In this document: piece after piece, positions 46,695-55,742 of the stretch
Numbering within the stretch: the first letter of the stretch is position 1
Layout of the letters: each line of letters begins with the position of its first letter
Source of the DNA: CAYPTB01 sp964413535
GTDB taxonomy: Bacteria > Planctomycetota > UBA1135 > GCA-002686595
Length of the DNA stretch: 64,000 nt
Direction of reading: 5' to 3'
Assembly: GCA_964413535.1 (NCBI GenBank)
Contig: CAYPTB010000045.1
Coordinates: 1 to 64,000 of the forward strand
Notes under the pieces: generated by a model
Told to the model about the DNA's origin: nothing
What the model saw: only the letters and a program-made list of their open reading frames with translations
The model's database searches: none
Made by a program: the position numbers and the translations under genes

Positions 46695-48455
46695 ATGAGC
46701 GACCGCCCGGATCCGCCCGCGGGTTCCTTCGACGAGACGCGCGAGCACGCGCCCGATTCGGAAGCCGACCGTGCTCGCATGCGCGAGCCTCACGGTGAGC
46801 GCCCGCGCGAGATCCAGGAGCCGTTCGTTGGCTACGCCGATGCCCCTTCGAGGGAGCGATTGGCCAGACGAATGCTCGATCGGGTGACGGAGGGGCTGCG
46901 CACGGGCGAGGCGGGGCTCGAGGAGGGCCCGCCTCTCGAGACGGGCTACGAGATCCTCGGGGAGCTCGGGCGCGGGACCTACGGCTGGGTCTTCCGCGCC
47001 CGCGACAGGGCGCTCGGGCGCGAGGTGGCGCTCAAGGTTCAGGATCCGGATCGGCCGCTCGGCGCGCACGAGCGCGAGCGGTTCGTGAAGGAGGCGCGCG
47101 TGCTCGCGTCGCTCGACCACTCGAGCATCGTGGGCATCCACTCGATCGACGAGGCGGACGGTCGCCTGCGGCTGTCGCTCGAGCTGATCGATGGCCGCAC
47201 GCTCAAGGACGTCGTCGAGTCGGATGGACCGCTCGAGCCGACAGAGGCCGCGCGCGTCGGGATCGAGCTGTGTCGGGCGCTCGCCGCGATCCACGGCAGG
47301 CGACTCGTCCACCAAGACCTCAAGCCCGCGAACGCGATGCGCGAGAAGGGCGGCCGCATCGTGCTGCTCGACTTCGGCTTCGCCCGCGAGCCGCATCCGG
47401 TCGGCGGCGTCGCGCAGGGAACGCCGCGCATCATGGCGCCCGAGCAGTTCAGGGCCGGTTGTATCGTCGGTCCGAAGAGCGATCTCTTCGCGCTCGGCGT
47501 CCTGCTCTACTGGCTCGTCTCGGGCGAGTACCCGCACGAAGCGCGGACCTTCGACGAACTGCGCGACGCGGTGTTGGCAGGGAAGACCGTGCCGCTGTGC
47601 GATCGACGGTCCGAAGTGCCCGAGCGCTTCGTGGCGATCGTCGAGCGCGCCATGGCCCTCGATCCGGTCGAGCGTCACGCCTCGGCAGGCGCGCTGGAGG
47701 CGGAGCTGCGCGCGTTCCTGGCGGGGAGCGAAGAGTCGACCGTTGCTGCTCGCCGCACCGGTTCCCTCGCCCTGCCCGCGATCTTGGTGGCGGTCGCGGC
47801 GCTCGTGCTCGCCGTGCTCGTGTACGTGGACCAACTCGGGCGCGACGGCGAAGGCGTACAAGCCAAGGCGGCCTCCGAGACGACCTCCTCGATCCGCGGC
47901 CTCGAGACCTCGTTCTGGGCGACGACCGACGGCGTGCAGCGAGGGCTCGAACCCGGCGACAGCATCGCGATCGGCGATCTCGTCGAATTGCGCGTGCGCG
48001 CGTCGGAGGACGTCCACGTGTACGTCTTCAACCAGGACGGTGATCGCATCGCCAACATCTTCCCGCTCGAGGGCTGGCAGACCGTCAATCCGCTCGCCGC
48101 GGGCAGCGAGCACCGGCTCCCGGGACTCGACGCGAAGGGTGAGGAGCGGTCGTGGACGATCGAGGTGGCCCAGACTCCCCAGGAGGAGTTCCTGGTCGTC
48201 GTCTCGCGCGGACCCGACGAGCTGGCGGAGACCCTGCGCACGAGCCTGCCGGACGCGCAGGAGTTGCTCACTTCGCGCACGACGCGCGGCGTCGGCGGAA
48301 CCGCTCCCACTCCCGAGGTGAGGAAAGACCTCTCGCTCGAGATGAACAGCCTGAAGAGCTGGTACCAGGCGGCGCTCGCCCAGTCGCTCGGGAGCGAGTG
48401 GCGGTATTTCAGCGTGAAGAACGAGGGAGAGCGCCGACGGGAAGGCGGGGAGTAG
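46695..48455 (+). CDS. Ser/Thr protein kinase, membrane-anchored, DUF4384-like C-terminus
   Basis: This 586-residue protein has a Pkn2-type kinase domain at about 85-340: glycine loop GRGTYGWVFRA near 92, VALKV, catalytic HQDLKPANAM (206-215), LLDFGFAR, APEQ and a final arginine-containing VERHASA. The usual HRD is HQD, so the Arg that contacts the activation loop is missing and the kinase may not need loop phosphorylation. A membrane segment near 356-376 is followed by an extracytoplasmic domain (VYVFNQDGDRIANIFPL) of DUF4384 type. AGGAAGG precedes the ATG at 46695. The CHAT gene follows two bases later. Confidence 0.88.
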   Translation: MSDRPDPPAGSFDETREHAPDSEADRARMREPHGERPREIQEPFVGYADAPSRERLARRMLDRVTEGLRTGEAGLEEGPPLETGYEILGELGRGTYGWVFRARDRALGREVALKVQDPDRPLGAHERERFVKEARVLASLDHSSIVGIHSIDEADGRLRLSLELIDGRTLKDVVESDGPLEPTEAARVGIELCRALAAIHGRRLVHQDLKPANAMREKGGRIVLLDFGFAREPHPVGGVAQGTPRIMAPEQFRAGCIVGPKSDLFALGVLLYWLVSGEYPHEARTFDELRDAVLAGKTVPLCDRRSEVPERFVAIVERAMALDPVERHASAGALEAELRAFLAGSEESTVAARRTGSLALPAILVAVAALVLAVLVYVDQLGRDGEGVQAKAASETTSSIRGLETSFWATTDGVQRGLEPGDSIAIGDLVELRVRASEDVHVYVFNQDGDRIANIFPLEGWQTVNPLAAGSEHRLPGLDAKGEERSWTIEVAQTPQEEFLVVVSRGPDELAETLRTSLPDAQELLTSRTTRGVGGTAPTPEVRKDLSLEMNSLKSWYQAALAQSLGSEWRYFSVKNEGERRREGGE

Positions 48456-48457
48456 CG

Positions 48458-49798
48458 ATGTCGATCCCCAGGAATGCGATCTGGGTTGCTCTGAGCCTTT
48501 CAGCTCTGCAAGCGGTGTCAACCGGTTGCAGGACGGGTGTGAACGCCACGGTCGAGTTCCGCCGCTACTCGTCTTTCGAGATCGCGCAGGCCGAGCCCGG
48601 CCCAGTCGAGGCCCATCGGTCGAAGGAACGACTCGCGGCATTCGTCGTGTGGAGTGGGAAGGAGCCCCTGCGAATCGACCTCGGCTCGATCGACGAGATC
48701 GCCCAACGGGTCGGGGCGTGGCGCGAGGCGATCGGAGTTCCCATCGAAGGTGGAGCCGGTTCCGGAGGGAGCAGGAGAGACTCGTCGAGCGAGCTCGCCG
48801 CTGGCCGGGCTTTGCGCGAGATGTTGCTCGATCCAGTGTTCGCAGCCATCGGCGATGAGGTGTCCGGACTCGTCGTGAGCCCGGACGACGTCGTGCACCT
48901 CGTGCCCCTCGACGCCTTGCCGAACGCGACCAAGGGGTTGGTGGGCGATCATGTCCAGCTCTCCCTCGTTCGATCGTCGACCGAGCTCGCGAGTCCTTCG
49001 CCGCCGCGGCAGGGCGAGCCTTCGCTCCTCGCCATCGGCGATCCCGCTCAGAGTGTGGACGCCGAGCCGAGCGCGTTGCGCAGCGCCTCGGTAGCGTCGC
49101 CGTCGCCGGCGAGCACGCGGTCGATCGCCTTCCGGCCCCTGCCAGGTGCCGCGCGCGAGCTCGAAGCCGTGGGGCGATCCTTCCAGCAAGCATTCGACGA
49201 GGCGGGAGTCGTGCTGCTCGGCGAGGCCGCCACGAAGGCCGAGTTCGCCGCGCGTGCGTCGACCGCTCGCTATCTGCACGTCGCGACGCACGGATGGTTC
49301 GCGTCGGAAGGGATCGATTCGTTCGCGGGCAACCGGAGCGGAAACACGCCCGTGTTGGATGCTGCTCGAAACCTCACCGGATTCGCACCTTCGACGCTCT
49401 GCGGTCTGGCCTTCGCGAGCGCGAATCAGGGCAGCGACAGGTTCGGTCGCGTGCCGGGGATCCTGACGGCCGATGAGCTCGCCGGCCTCGACCTCGAGTC
49501 ATGCGAGCTCGCCGTGCTCGCAGCATCGGAGACGAACGTCGGCGTGCGCCGCGCGGGTCAGGGCGTCGAGTCGTTGCAGAAGGCGCTGCACCAGGCCGGC
49601 GCGCGCGCGGCGATCACGAGCCTGTGGAAGGTGGACGACGCGGCGACCTGCGAGCTGATGGAGCGCTTCTACGAATACCTATGGATCGAGGAGCTTCCCA
49701 CTGCCGAGGCGCTGTGGCGCGCGAAGTCGGATCTGCGCGCACTCGGACATCCGACGCGCGATTGGGCGGCTTGGGTGCTCTCTCGGAAAGCGGACTGA
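48458..49798 (+). CDS. CHAT-domain protein with Cys-to-Ser change
   Basis: This 446-residue protein has a short signal with a lipobox-like STGC (Cys24). The CHAT (caspase-like) domain occupies about 150-446: GLVVSPDDVVHLVPLDAL, FRPLPGAARELEAV, catalytic His278 in LHVATHGWF, and then LAVLAASETNVG where the family has a cysteine in LSACET. That residue is Ser357. TSLWKVDDAATCELMERFY and WRAKSDLRALGHPT complete the fold. It begins two bases after the kinase stop, so the two are probably co-translated and may act together at the membrane. Confidence 0.86.
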   Translation: MSIPRNAIWVALSLSALQAVSTGCRTGVNATVEFRRYSSFEIAQAEPGPVEAHRSKERLAAFVVWSGKEPLRIDLGSIDEIAQRVGAWREAIGVPIEGGAGSGGSRRDSSSELAAGRALREMLLDPVFAAIGDEVSGLVVSPDDVVHLVPLDALPNATKGLVGDHVQLSLVRSSTELASPSPPRQGEPSLLAIGDPAQSVDAEPSALRSASVASPSPASTRSIAFRPLPGAARELEAVGRSFQQAFDEAGVVLLGEAATKAEFAARASTARYLHVATHGWFASEGIDSFAGNRSGNTPVLDAARNLTGFAPSTLCGLAFASANQGSDRFGRVPGILTADELAGLDLESCELAVLAASETNVGVRRAGQGVESLQKALHQAGARAAITSLWKVDDAATCELMERFYEYLWIEELPTAEALWRAKSDLRALGHPTRDWAAWVLSRKAD

Positions 49799-49867
49799 TC
49801 GCGCGCGCTCGCTCTTCGTCCGCACGCTCCCTCTGGAACTCCTCGATCCAGGGACTAGCCTCTGCGG

Positions 49868-50653
49868 ATGGCTGCAGCGTTCACGGAGCTCGATTGGTAC
49901 GCGTCTCCGCTCTACTACGACATCGTGTTCGAGGCGGACACGGAGCTCGAGGGGGCGTTCTTGGAGCTCATGCTCGTGCGCCACGGCCGCAGCCGGGGGC
50001 GGCGTGTGCTCGAGCCGGCCTGCGGGAGCGGGCGGTTGGTGGCCGAGATGGCGCGGCGCGGCTTCCGCGTCAGCGGCTTCGACCTCTCGGAGGAAATGCT
50101 CGAGTTCGCGCACGAGCGACTCGCTGGGCGGGGTCTCGCGGCGCAGCTCTCGGTCGGACGGATGGAGAGCTTCCACGTGCGCGGGCGCTTCGATCTCGCG
50201 CACTGCCTCGTGAGCACGTTCAAGTACCTGCTGACGGAGGATGCGGCGCGCTCGCACCTCGAGTGCGTCGCCGAGGCGCTGGCGCCCGGCGGTATCTACG
50301 TGCTCGGCGTGCACTTGACCGAGTACGCGTCGAAGAGCCGATCGCGCGAGCGCTGGGTGGGCGAGCGCGACGGCACGCGCGTCGTGTGCAACATCCAGGG
50401 CTGGCCGGCGAAGCGCAGGGAGCGCACGGAGCACGTGCGCTCGCGTCTCGTGGTGACCGACGGGGACGACGAGCGGCGCATGGAGACGAACTGGACCTTC
50501 CGCACGTACGACGCGCGCGAGCTCCTGGGCCTGATCGCGTCGGTGCCCGCGCTCGAGCACGTGGCGACGCACGACTTCACGTACGACGCGACCCGGGAGC
50601 GCGAGCTCGACGACGAACAGCTCGATTGCGTGGCGATCCTGCGCAAACGCTGA
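49868..50653 (+). CDS. Class I SAM-dependent methyltransferase
   Basis: This 261-residue protein has the Rossmann motif I VLEPACGSGRL near residue 47, motif II FDLSEEMLEFA and motif IV FDLAHCLVSTFKYL, as in small-molecule methyltransferases of the Methyltransf_11/25 group. The region after motif IV contains NWTFRTYDARELLGL, often near the acceptor pocket. The acceptor is not known. It stands alone between convergent genes. Confidence 0.85.
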   Translation: MAAAFTELDWYASPLYYDIVFEADTELEGAFLELMLVRHGRSRGRRVLEPACGSGRLVAEMARRGFRVSGFDLSEEMLEFAHERLAGRGLAAQLSVGRMESFHVRGRFDLAHCLVSTFKYLLTEDAARSHLECVAEALAPGGIYVLGVHLTEYASKSRSRERWVGERDGTRVVCNIQGWPAKRRERTEHVRSRLVVTDGDDERRMETNWTFRTYDARELLGLIASVPALEHVATHDFTYDATRERELDDEQLDCVAILRKR

Positions 50654-50659
50654 CGAGCG

Positions 50660-51031
50660 TCAGATCGCGTTCAGCTCCCCCAGCGCCGCTTCGAGCTCCG
50701 CCTGTCCGAAGGGCTTTTCGAGCACGCCGTCAGCGCCAAGGCTGCGCGCCAGGTCGAGCACCCGCTCGGCGGAGAGCGTGCGACCTCCGCCCGAGATCGC
50801 GAGGACGAGCAGGTCGGGCGCGAGCTGCCGAAGCTCCCGAATCGTCTCGAGGCCTTCCTTGAAGGGCATCAAGAGGTCGGTGATGACGATCTCGGCGCGG
50901 TAGCGGCGGAAGACGTCGAGGCCTTCGTTGCCGTCGGCGGCGGTGAGCACGTCGTGGCCCATGCGCTCGAGCATGGCGCGGACGATGGAGCGCACGCCCG
51001 AGTCGTCGTCGATGAGGAGGATGGCGGCCAC
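50660..51031 (-). CDS. Single-domain receiver response regulator
   Basis: This 123-residue protein is one receiver domain: acidic pair in ILLIDDDSGVRS, phosphoacceptor Asp in IVITDLLMPFKEG, Ser in LAISGGG at the usual Thr/Ser position and Lys in LEKPFGQAEL. No output domain follows, so it is a CheY-like or phosphotransfer protein. The GTG at 51031 was chosen since the receiver starts at once. It is read in the same direction as moaA upstream. Confidence 0.88.
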   Translation of the reverse strand: MAAILLIDDDSGVRSIVRAMLERMGHDVLTAADGNEGLDVFRRYRAEIVITDLLMPFKEGLETIRELRQLAPDLLVLAISGGGRTLSAERVLDLARSLGADGVLEKPFGQAELEAALGELNAI

Positions 51032-51212
51032 GCTTCTTCTGGAGGGGGACGAGACTCCAACCTTCGGACGGAAGGAGACTCCGTCTTGTCCCCGATCCAG
51101 GGAGCGACGCACTCGCGGGTCGTCCTGCGAAAGCCTTTCCGTGCAACGCGCCGTTCCAGGCGTCTTTCGTCGCGCGGAGGCGAGCGCCCCGCCCTCGTCG
51201 GCCCTCGGCGCT

Positions 51213-52229
51213 TCAGCCGCCGCGCGTGTGCATCTCGAGGTGCGGATCGTCCTCGAGCTCTTCGCGACCGAGTGGCGCCCGCGCGCCCCGTGCGAGGCGC
51301 TCCTCGGCGCCGCGGTCGTCGCGCGCCCTCCAACTGCGCGAGAGGAGCTCCGCGAGCTCTGCGGTCGTCGCTCCGGCGCGCAGGGGGCCGCGCAGATCGA
51401 TCCCGAGCTTCGCGTACAAGCACAGGTACCACATGCCGTCCGCCGTCAGGCGACTGCGGTCGCATGCGGAGCAGAACGGCGCCGTGGTCGAGGAGATGAT
51501 GCCGAAGGGCACGCCGTCGGGAAGACGGTAGCGCTCCGCGGGAGCGCTCGATTCCTCGCGCAGGGGTTCGATCGCGCCGAGCTCGCGCGCGAGCCGCTCC
51601 AAGATCTCGTCGCGCGAGACGACGTCCGCCGGTGACCAGCGCGTCGCCCCGCCCACGTCCATGTATTCGATGAAGCGCACCTCGGCGCCGACTTCGCGGC
51701 CGTAGGCGAGGAGGTCGCCGAGCTCGTCGTCGTTGGTGCCGCGGATGACGACGCTGTCGAGCTTGAGGGGCAAGCCCGCGGCCTCGGCGGCTTCGATGCC
51801 GGCGAGCACGCGCTCGAGGTCGTCGCGCCGTGTCAGGGCGCGGAAGCGGTCGGGTCGCAGCGTGTCGAGGCTCACAGTCACCCGGTGCAGGCCGGCGCGC
51901 CGCAGGGCGAGCGCGCAATCGGCCAGCAGGACGCCGTTCGTCGTCATCGCGAGGTCGCTCACGCCGCCCTTGCGCGCGAGCAGGGCGACGAGCCGGTCCA
52001 CGTCGCGGCGCAGGAGCGGTTCGCCGCCGGTGAGGCGCAGCCGATCGACTCCGAGCGCGAGGAACACCTCGACCAGGCGGTCGATCTCCTCGAAGTCGAG
52101 GATGTCCGTGCGCGGGAGCCAGGTGTAGCTCTCCTCCGGCATGCAGTAGCTGCAGCGCAGGTTGCAGCGGTCCGTCACGGACAGACGCAGGTTGCAAAGC
52201 GGCCTCCCGAAGGTGTCCTGGAGCGACAT
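51213..52229 (-). CDS. moaA: GTP 3',8-cyclase MoaA
   Basis: This 338-residue radical-SAM enzyme makes the first step of molybdenum-cofactor synthesis from GTP. The N-terminal [4Fe-4S] cluster is held by Cys22, Cys26 and Cys29 (RCNLRCSYC), LTGGEPLLR follows as SAM-contacting sequence, and Cys253, Cys256 and Cys270 bind the second cluster. The C-terminus ends HTRGG, carrying the terminal Gly-Gly pair typical of MoaA. The region before it is Arg/Asp-rich and longer than usual. No other moa or mog gene is in the window. Confidence 0.94.
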   Translation of the reverse strand: MSLQDTFGRPLCNLRLSVTDRCNLRCSYCMPEESYTWLPRTDILDFEEIDRLVEVFLALGVDRLRLTGGEPLLRRDVDRLVALLARKGGVSDLAMTTNGVLLADCALALRRAGLHRVTVSLDTLRPDRFRALTRRDDLERVLAGIEAAEAAGLPLKLDSVVIRGTNDDELGDLLAYGREVGAEVRFIEYMDVGGATRWSPADVVSRDEILERLARELGAIEPLREESSAPAERYRLPDGVPFGIISSTTAPFCSACDRSRLTADGMWYLCLYAKLGIDLRGPLRAGATTAELAELLSRSWRARDDRGAEERLARGARAPLGREELEDDPHLEMHTRGG

Positions 52230-52346
52230 CGACCCCCCAGTATGCCCCCTCGATCGCCGGCTGTGAGCGGCGGAGCGCGGCCGGTGAGCCGAGCCCCACG
52301 CAGGGCGCGAGCCGACGGCCCGAGCCTCTAGAATTCCGGCTCGAAC

Positions 52347-54146
52347 ATGGGATTCGATCCGACCGCAGCCTTCGACCAGCGCGTCGCGCACCTGCCCGAC
52401 CTCGGCGTCGGGATCTCGACCGAGTTCGGGGCGCGACACACGGGTCTCGACCTCGGCGTCCTCGCGCGCGAGCACGGCGAGCTCGTGCGCTTCCTCGAGA
52501 TCGGCGCCGACCTCGACCGCGGGCTGGACGAGGACGCTTTGGAGTGGGTCGCTCTGGGGCGGCCGACCACCTACCACTTCCTCGACGTCAACCTCGAGGA
52601 GGCGCCGGACCTGGACGAGGCCTGGTGCGCCGCGACCGCGGGGCTCGCGCGTGCGGCGGGGGCGGCCTGGATGTGTGGGGATGCCGGATTGTGGCACGTG
52701 GGAGCGCGCGATCGCGGGCACGGCACGCTCCTGCCGCCGATCCTCGTGCCCGAATCCGCGCGGGCCATGGCGGAGAACGTGCGGGCGCTGCGGGAGCGCT
52801 CCGGCTTCGAGATCCTGCCGGAGAACCCGCCCGCGCACGTCTACGTCGGCAACCTGCACCTGCTCGACTACTTCGCGCGCGTCGCGGAGGACGCCGACTG
52901 CGGGTTGCTGCTCGACGTGGCGCACCTCGCCATCTACCAGCGCGCGTGCGGCCACGCGCCGCGGACCGGGCTGGACGGGTTCCCGCTCGAGCGCGTCGTC
53001 GAGCTCCACGTCGCCGGCGGAATTCCGTTCGAGCACCGCGGCCGGATCTTCGTCGACGACGACCACGGCACGGAGATCCTGCCCGAGACCTGGGAGCTAG
53101 CCGCCCTGGTGATCGAGCGCTGCGCGAACCTGCGCGCCGTCGTCTTCGAGTGCGAGCGCAACCCCCTCGAGAGCGTCGTGGCGGGCTTCCGGCGCCTGAA
53201 CGCGCTGCGCGCGGCCGCCGCGGGGACGCCGCCGCGACCGAGAGTCGGTACGGTGCCGCGACCCACGACAACGGATTCGCCCGCCGAGGGGCTTCGGGTT
53301 TCGAGATCGCGGGCCGGCGAATCCGTTGTCCTGGGTCGCGGCACCGTACCGACTCTTCAGCGGACGTTGTTCCGCATGGAGCTCGATCCGCACTTCGCGG
53401 GCGCGGTGTTCGCACGCGATCCGGGAGTGCGCGCGGACACGGGTCTCTCGGCCGAGGCGCTCGAGTGGCTCGCCGTTCTCGATCCCCGCGGCGTGAGCGC
53501 CGATCGGGAGGGGAAGCGCGCGCGGATGCTCGCGGGCAACGTCGTGCTCGAGTTCACGCGCACCGTCCACGTCGCCGTCGAGCGGGCGGGCGTCGACGAT
53601 CTGGCGCGTGGCTTCGCCTCGTCCCGCGAGTTCCATGCGGCGATCCGCGGCGACGGATCGCTGCCGCTCGCCTTCGCCGCCTGGGCCGCGCGCCGCTTGG
53701 AGTCGTGCGCCGACCCGCTCGTGCGCGCGATCCTCGCGCTCGAGTCCGAGCTCGCCCGCGCGCGCCGCGAGGTCCGTCCCGTTCCACGGCCTGCCGCGGG
53801 AGAGGTCGTGCTGGCCGGCTCGGCGCGGCTCGCGGTGCTTCCCGAAGGAACGCTCGCCGCCGCCCAGGCCCTGTCCGAGGGCGCCGACCCGGCCGAGGTC
53901 GGGGTGGTCTCCGGCGCCAGCGAGACGCTCCTCCTCGGCTCCCGGGCGGGGAGCTGGGCCGGGGCCCTGCGCGAGGTCGCCGTGGAGCGCTTGACGCCCC
54001 CCGTCGCGGCCGCGCTCGCCGCCGCCCTGGAGCCGCTCGGGGTCACCGGCCGCGCCGAGCTGGCCGGAAAGCTCGACGCCGGGCCGGCGGAACTCGAGCG
54101 CCTCGTCGAGGACCTCGTCCGCGAGGGCCTCCTGCTCAGGGGATAG
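52347..54146 (+). CDS. DUF692/MNIO-family enzyme fused to a C-terminal partner domain
   Basis: This 599-residue protein has a DUF692 (multinuclear non-heme iron oxidative enzyme) domain at about 1-295, with ILPENPPAHVYVG, LLLDVAHLAIY, VELHVAGG, FVDDDHG and FECERN supplying the likely metal ligands. Such enzymes modify cysteines in ribosomal peptides. Codons 299-337 consist entirely of the palindrome at 53241-53356, read in frame as a linker. Residues 340-599 form a helical domain like the separate partner proteins of MNIO enzymes. The frame is open across all parts. No precursor peptide was seen beside it. Confidence 0.78.
   Translation: MGFDPTAAFDQRVAHLPDLGVGISTEFGARHTGLDLGVLAREHGELVRFLEIGADLDRGLDEDALEWVALGRPTTYHFLDVNLEEAPDLDEAWCAATAGLARAAGAAWMCGDAGLWHVGARDRGHGTLLPPILVPESARAMAENVRALRERSGFEILPENPPAHVYVGNLHLLDYFARVAEDADCGLLLDVAHLAIYQRACGHAPRTGLDGFPLERVVELHVAGGIPFEHRGRIFVDDDHGTEILPETWELAALVIERCANLRAVVFECERNPLESVVAGFRRLNALRAAAAGTPPRPRVGTVPRPTTTDSPAEGLRVSRSRAGESVVLGRGTVPTLQRTLFRMELDPHFAGAVFARDPGVRADTGLSAEALEWLAVLDPRGVSADREGKRARMLAGNVVLEFTRTVHVAVERAGVDDLARGFASSREFHAAIRGDGSLPLAFAAWAARRLESCADPLVRAILALESELARARREVRPVPRPAAGEVVLAGSARLAVLPEGTLAAAQALSEGADPAEVGVVSGASETLLLGSRAGSWAGALREVAVERLTPPVAAALAAALEPLGVTGRAELAGKLDAGPAELERLVEDLVREGLLLRG
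53241..53356. repeat. Long inverted repeat, arms 41 nt, loop 34 nt, inside a gene
   Basis: The left arm (53241-53281) starts AGAGTCGGTACGGTGCCGCG, and the right arm (53316-53356) is its reverse complement with one mismatch in 41. The 34-base loop is unrelated to that of the copy at 6647-6754. The two elements share only the core GTACGGTGCC and the arm-loop-arm plan. Here the element is translated as the linker of the MNIO-family protein. The message would form a very stable stem in the middle of the coding sequence. Confidence 0.92.
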
Positions 54147-54182
54147 GCCGGCCGTATACTTGGGTGAGACTGGAGCCCCGCG

Positions 54183-54198
54183 GACCCCGACGGGGGTC
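54183..54198 (+). terminator. GC hairpin after the MNIO-family gene
   Basis: GACCCC at 54183-54188 pairs with GGGGTC at 54193-54198 around GACG, 36 bases past the stop. It also lies in the leader of the next gene, so it might act on that instead. No T-tract follows. Confidence 0.35.
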
Positions 54199-54236
54199 GG
54201 GGGAACCCAGGCGCGCGCGCTTCGTCCCCCCTCTCC

Positions 54237-55742
54237 ATGATCTTCCTCCTCGCCGTCGGGGTCCTCCACCTCTCTCCCGTCCTCCAGGGCGAGGGCTACG
54301 ACGCGCGCAATCCCCAGGAGCCGGTCGAGCGGCTCGACCTCGCCGGCGCCACGGCGCAGGAGCTCGAGGAGCGGCTCGGGCTCGTGGCGCTCGAGCCCGT
54401 GACGCCGTCCGGCCCAGCGGTGGCGCTGCTCGGCTCGACGGGACCGGGAGGGTTCGAGCTCGAGATCACGAACACGGGGACGGGCTTCGCCGAGAAGTTC
54501 GTGCTCCAGCTTCCCGCGACGCCTTCGAAGGCGTCGCCCTCGCCGCTCCTCGTGGCCTTCCACAAGTACGGGAGCAGCGCCGACGACATCGTCAAGAACA
54601 CCGACTTCGACGACGAGTGCTGGCAGCGGAACTGGTTCCTCGTCGCACCCCTCGGAGCGTCGCAGAAGTCGTTCAGCTCGCTGGAGAGCCAACGGAACAC
54701 CGAACTCGTGCTCGAACTCGTCGTGGCGCGCTTGGGAAGCTACATCGATCGCTCTCGCATCTATGCCGCCGGGTTCTCGATGGGGGGCTCGAACGCGATG
54801 AACTACGCGGCGCGCCACGTCGATCCGACGCGACCGATGTTCGCTGCCATCGTGAACCACACCGGCCCGAGTTCCCTGGCGCACTCCTACACGATCGAGA
54901 CGAACGTCCAGCCGATCCTGGAGTTCTGGTTCGGAGGCTCGCCCGCGGACGTCCCCTTCGCGTATGCGCGATCGTCGGTCATCGACGCCTACGAGGTCGA
55001 CACGGTTCCCGCCACGGCTGCATCCGGAGCGGGGATGTCGGCGGGGGGCGGAACGCTGCCGGGAGGTGACGGCGGAGTGAGTGGTCCCGCCCTTCCGCCG
55101 ATCGTGCTCGCCGTCCGGCCCGAGAGCAGCCTCGCGCAGAACCTGACGCACGTCCCGTTCTACTTCGTTCGGGGCAAGTTCGATCCCCTCAGCCACATCA
55201 CGGCGCAGATGGAGGCCACCGAGCTGTTCCTCGAGAACCTCGGTGCGCACGTGGACTTCGTCGTCGTTCCGAACGTCTTCCTGCACAAGTGGAACACGCT
55301 CGACGAAGACGCTGCGCTCGACTGGCTCGCTCAGTTTCGTCTCACGCTTCCGACGCGCGGAACGACCCTCGCGGATCGCGACGACCGCTACTTCCACTTC
55401 GAAGTCGAGCAGGACTCGCCGGGCGCCTTCACTCCGTTCACGTGGGAGATCGACCTCGACCTCAACGCGTTCCGCGTCGTCGAAACGGCGAACCTGGCGC
55501 GCTTGACCTTCTTCCTCGACGGTACGCGTCTCGATACGAGCCGGGAGCTAGGCGCCGCGCTCGGGACCGCCGACGGCGCGCGCGACGAGATTCGCCTGGT
55601 CGGGCTCGCGAAGCACCCGCGGATGGTCTTGCGCGACGGCCTCCCTTCATCCGACTTCGCTTGGGAGGCGCGAACGGGCGTGCTCGTGCTCTTCGAGTCC
55701 GGCGTGGGGATCCACGACTGGCGCATCCTCCCCGCGAGGTGA
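54237..55742 (+). CDS. Secreted PHB-depolymerase-like esterase
   Basis: This 501-residue protein has a short signal peptide (IFLLAVGVLHLSPVLQ). An alpha/beta hydrolase fold follows: LLVAFHKYGSS near residue 102, nucleophile elbow IYAAGFSMGGSNAMNYA near 178, Asp in RGKFDPLSH and His in VFLHKWN. It resembles extracellular PHB-depolymerase or feruloyl-esterase proteins. The last 130 residues (FHFEVEQDSPGAFTPFTWE onward) form an extra beta domain, probably substrate-binding. The ATG at 54237 starts the signal. Confidence 0.82.
   Translation: MIFLLAVGVLHLSPVLQGEGYDARNPQEPVERLDLAGATAQELEERLGLVALEPVTPSGPAVALLGSTGPGGFELEITNTGTGFAEKFVLQLPATPSKASPSPLLVAFHKYGSSADDIVKNTDFDDECWQRNWFLVAPLGASQKSFSSLESQRNTELVLELVVARLGSYIDRSRIYAAGFSMGGSNAMNYAARHVDPTRPMFAAIVNHTGPSSLAHSYTIETNVQPILEFWFGGSPADVPFAYARSSVIDAYEVDTVPATAASGAGMSAGGGTLPGGDGGVSGPALPPIVLAVRPESSLAQNLTHVPFYFVRGKFDPLSHITAQMEATELFLENLGAHVDFVVVPNVFLHKWNTLDEDAALDWLAQFRLTLPTRGTTLADRDDRYFHFEVEQDSPGAFTPFTWEIDLDLNAFRVVETANLARLTFFLDGTRLDTSRELGAALGTADGARDEIRLVGLAKHPRMVLRDGLPSSDFAWEARTGVLVLFESGVGIHDWRILPAR

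Noticed and set aside
51061..51075. CCTTC-GGACG-GAAGG hairpin ahead of the receiver gene, resembling a CCTTCGGACGGA motif near 43649
   Set aside because: The shared stretch is short and the wider contexts fold differently, so a common regulatory element is not supported.
51213..54146. moaA and the MNIO-family gene as a peptide-modifying cluster
   Set aside because: The radical-SAM gene has the two clusters and terminal Gly-Gly of true MoaA, and the genes are divergent with no precursor between them. They are probably unrelated neighbours.
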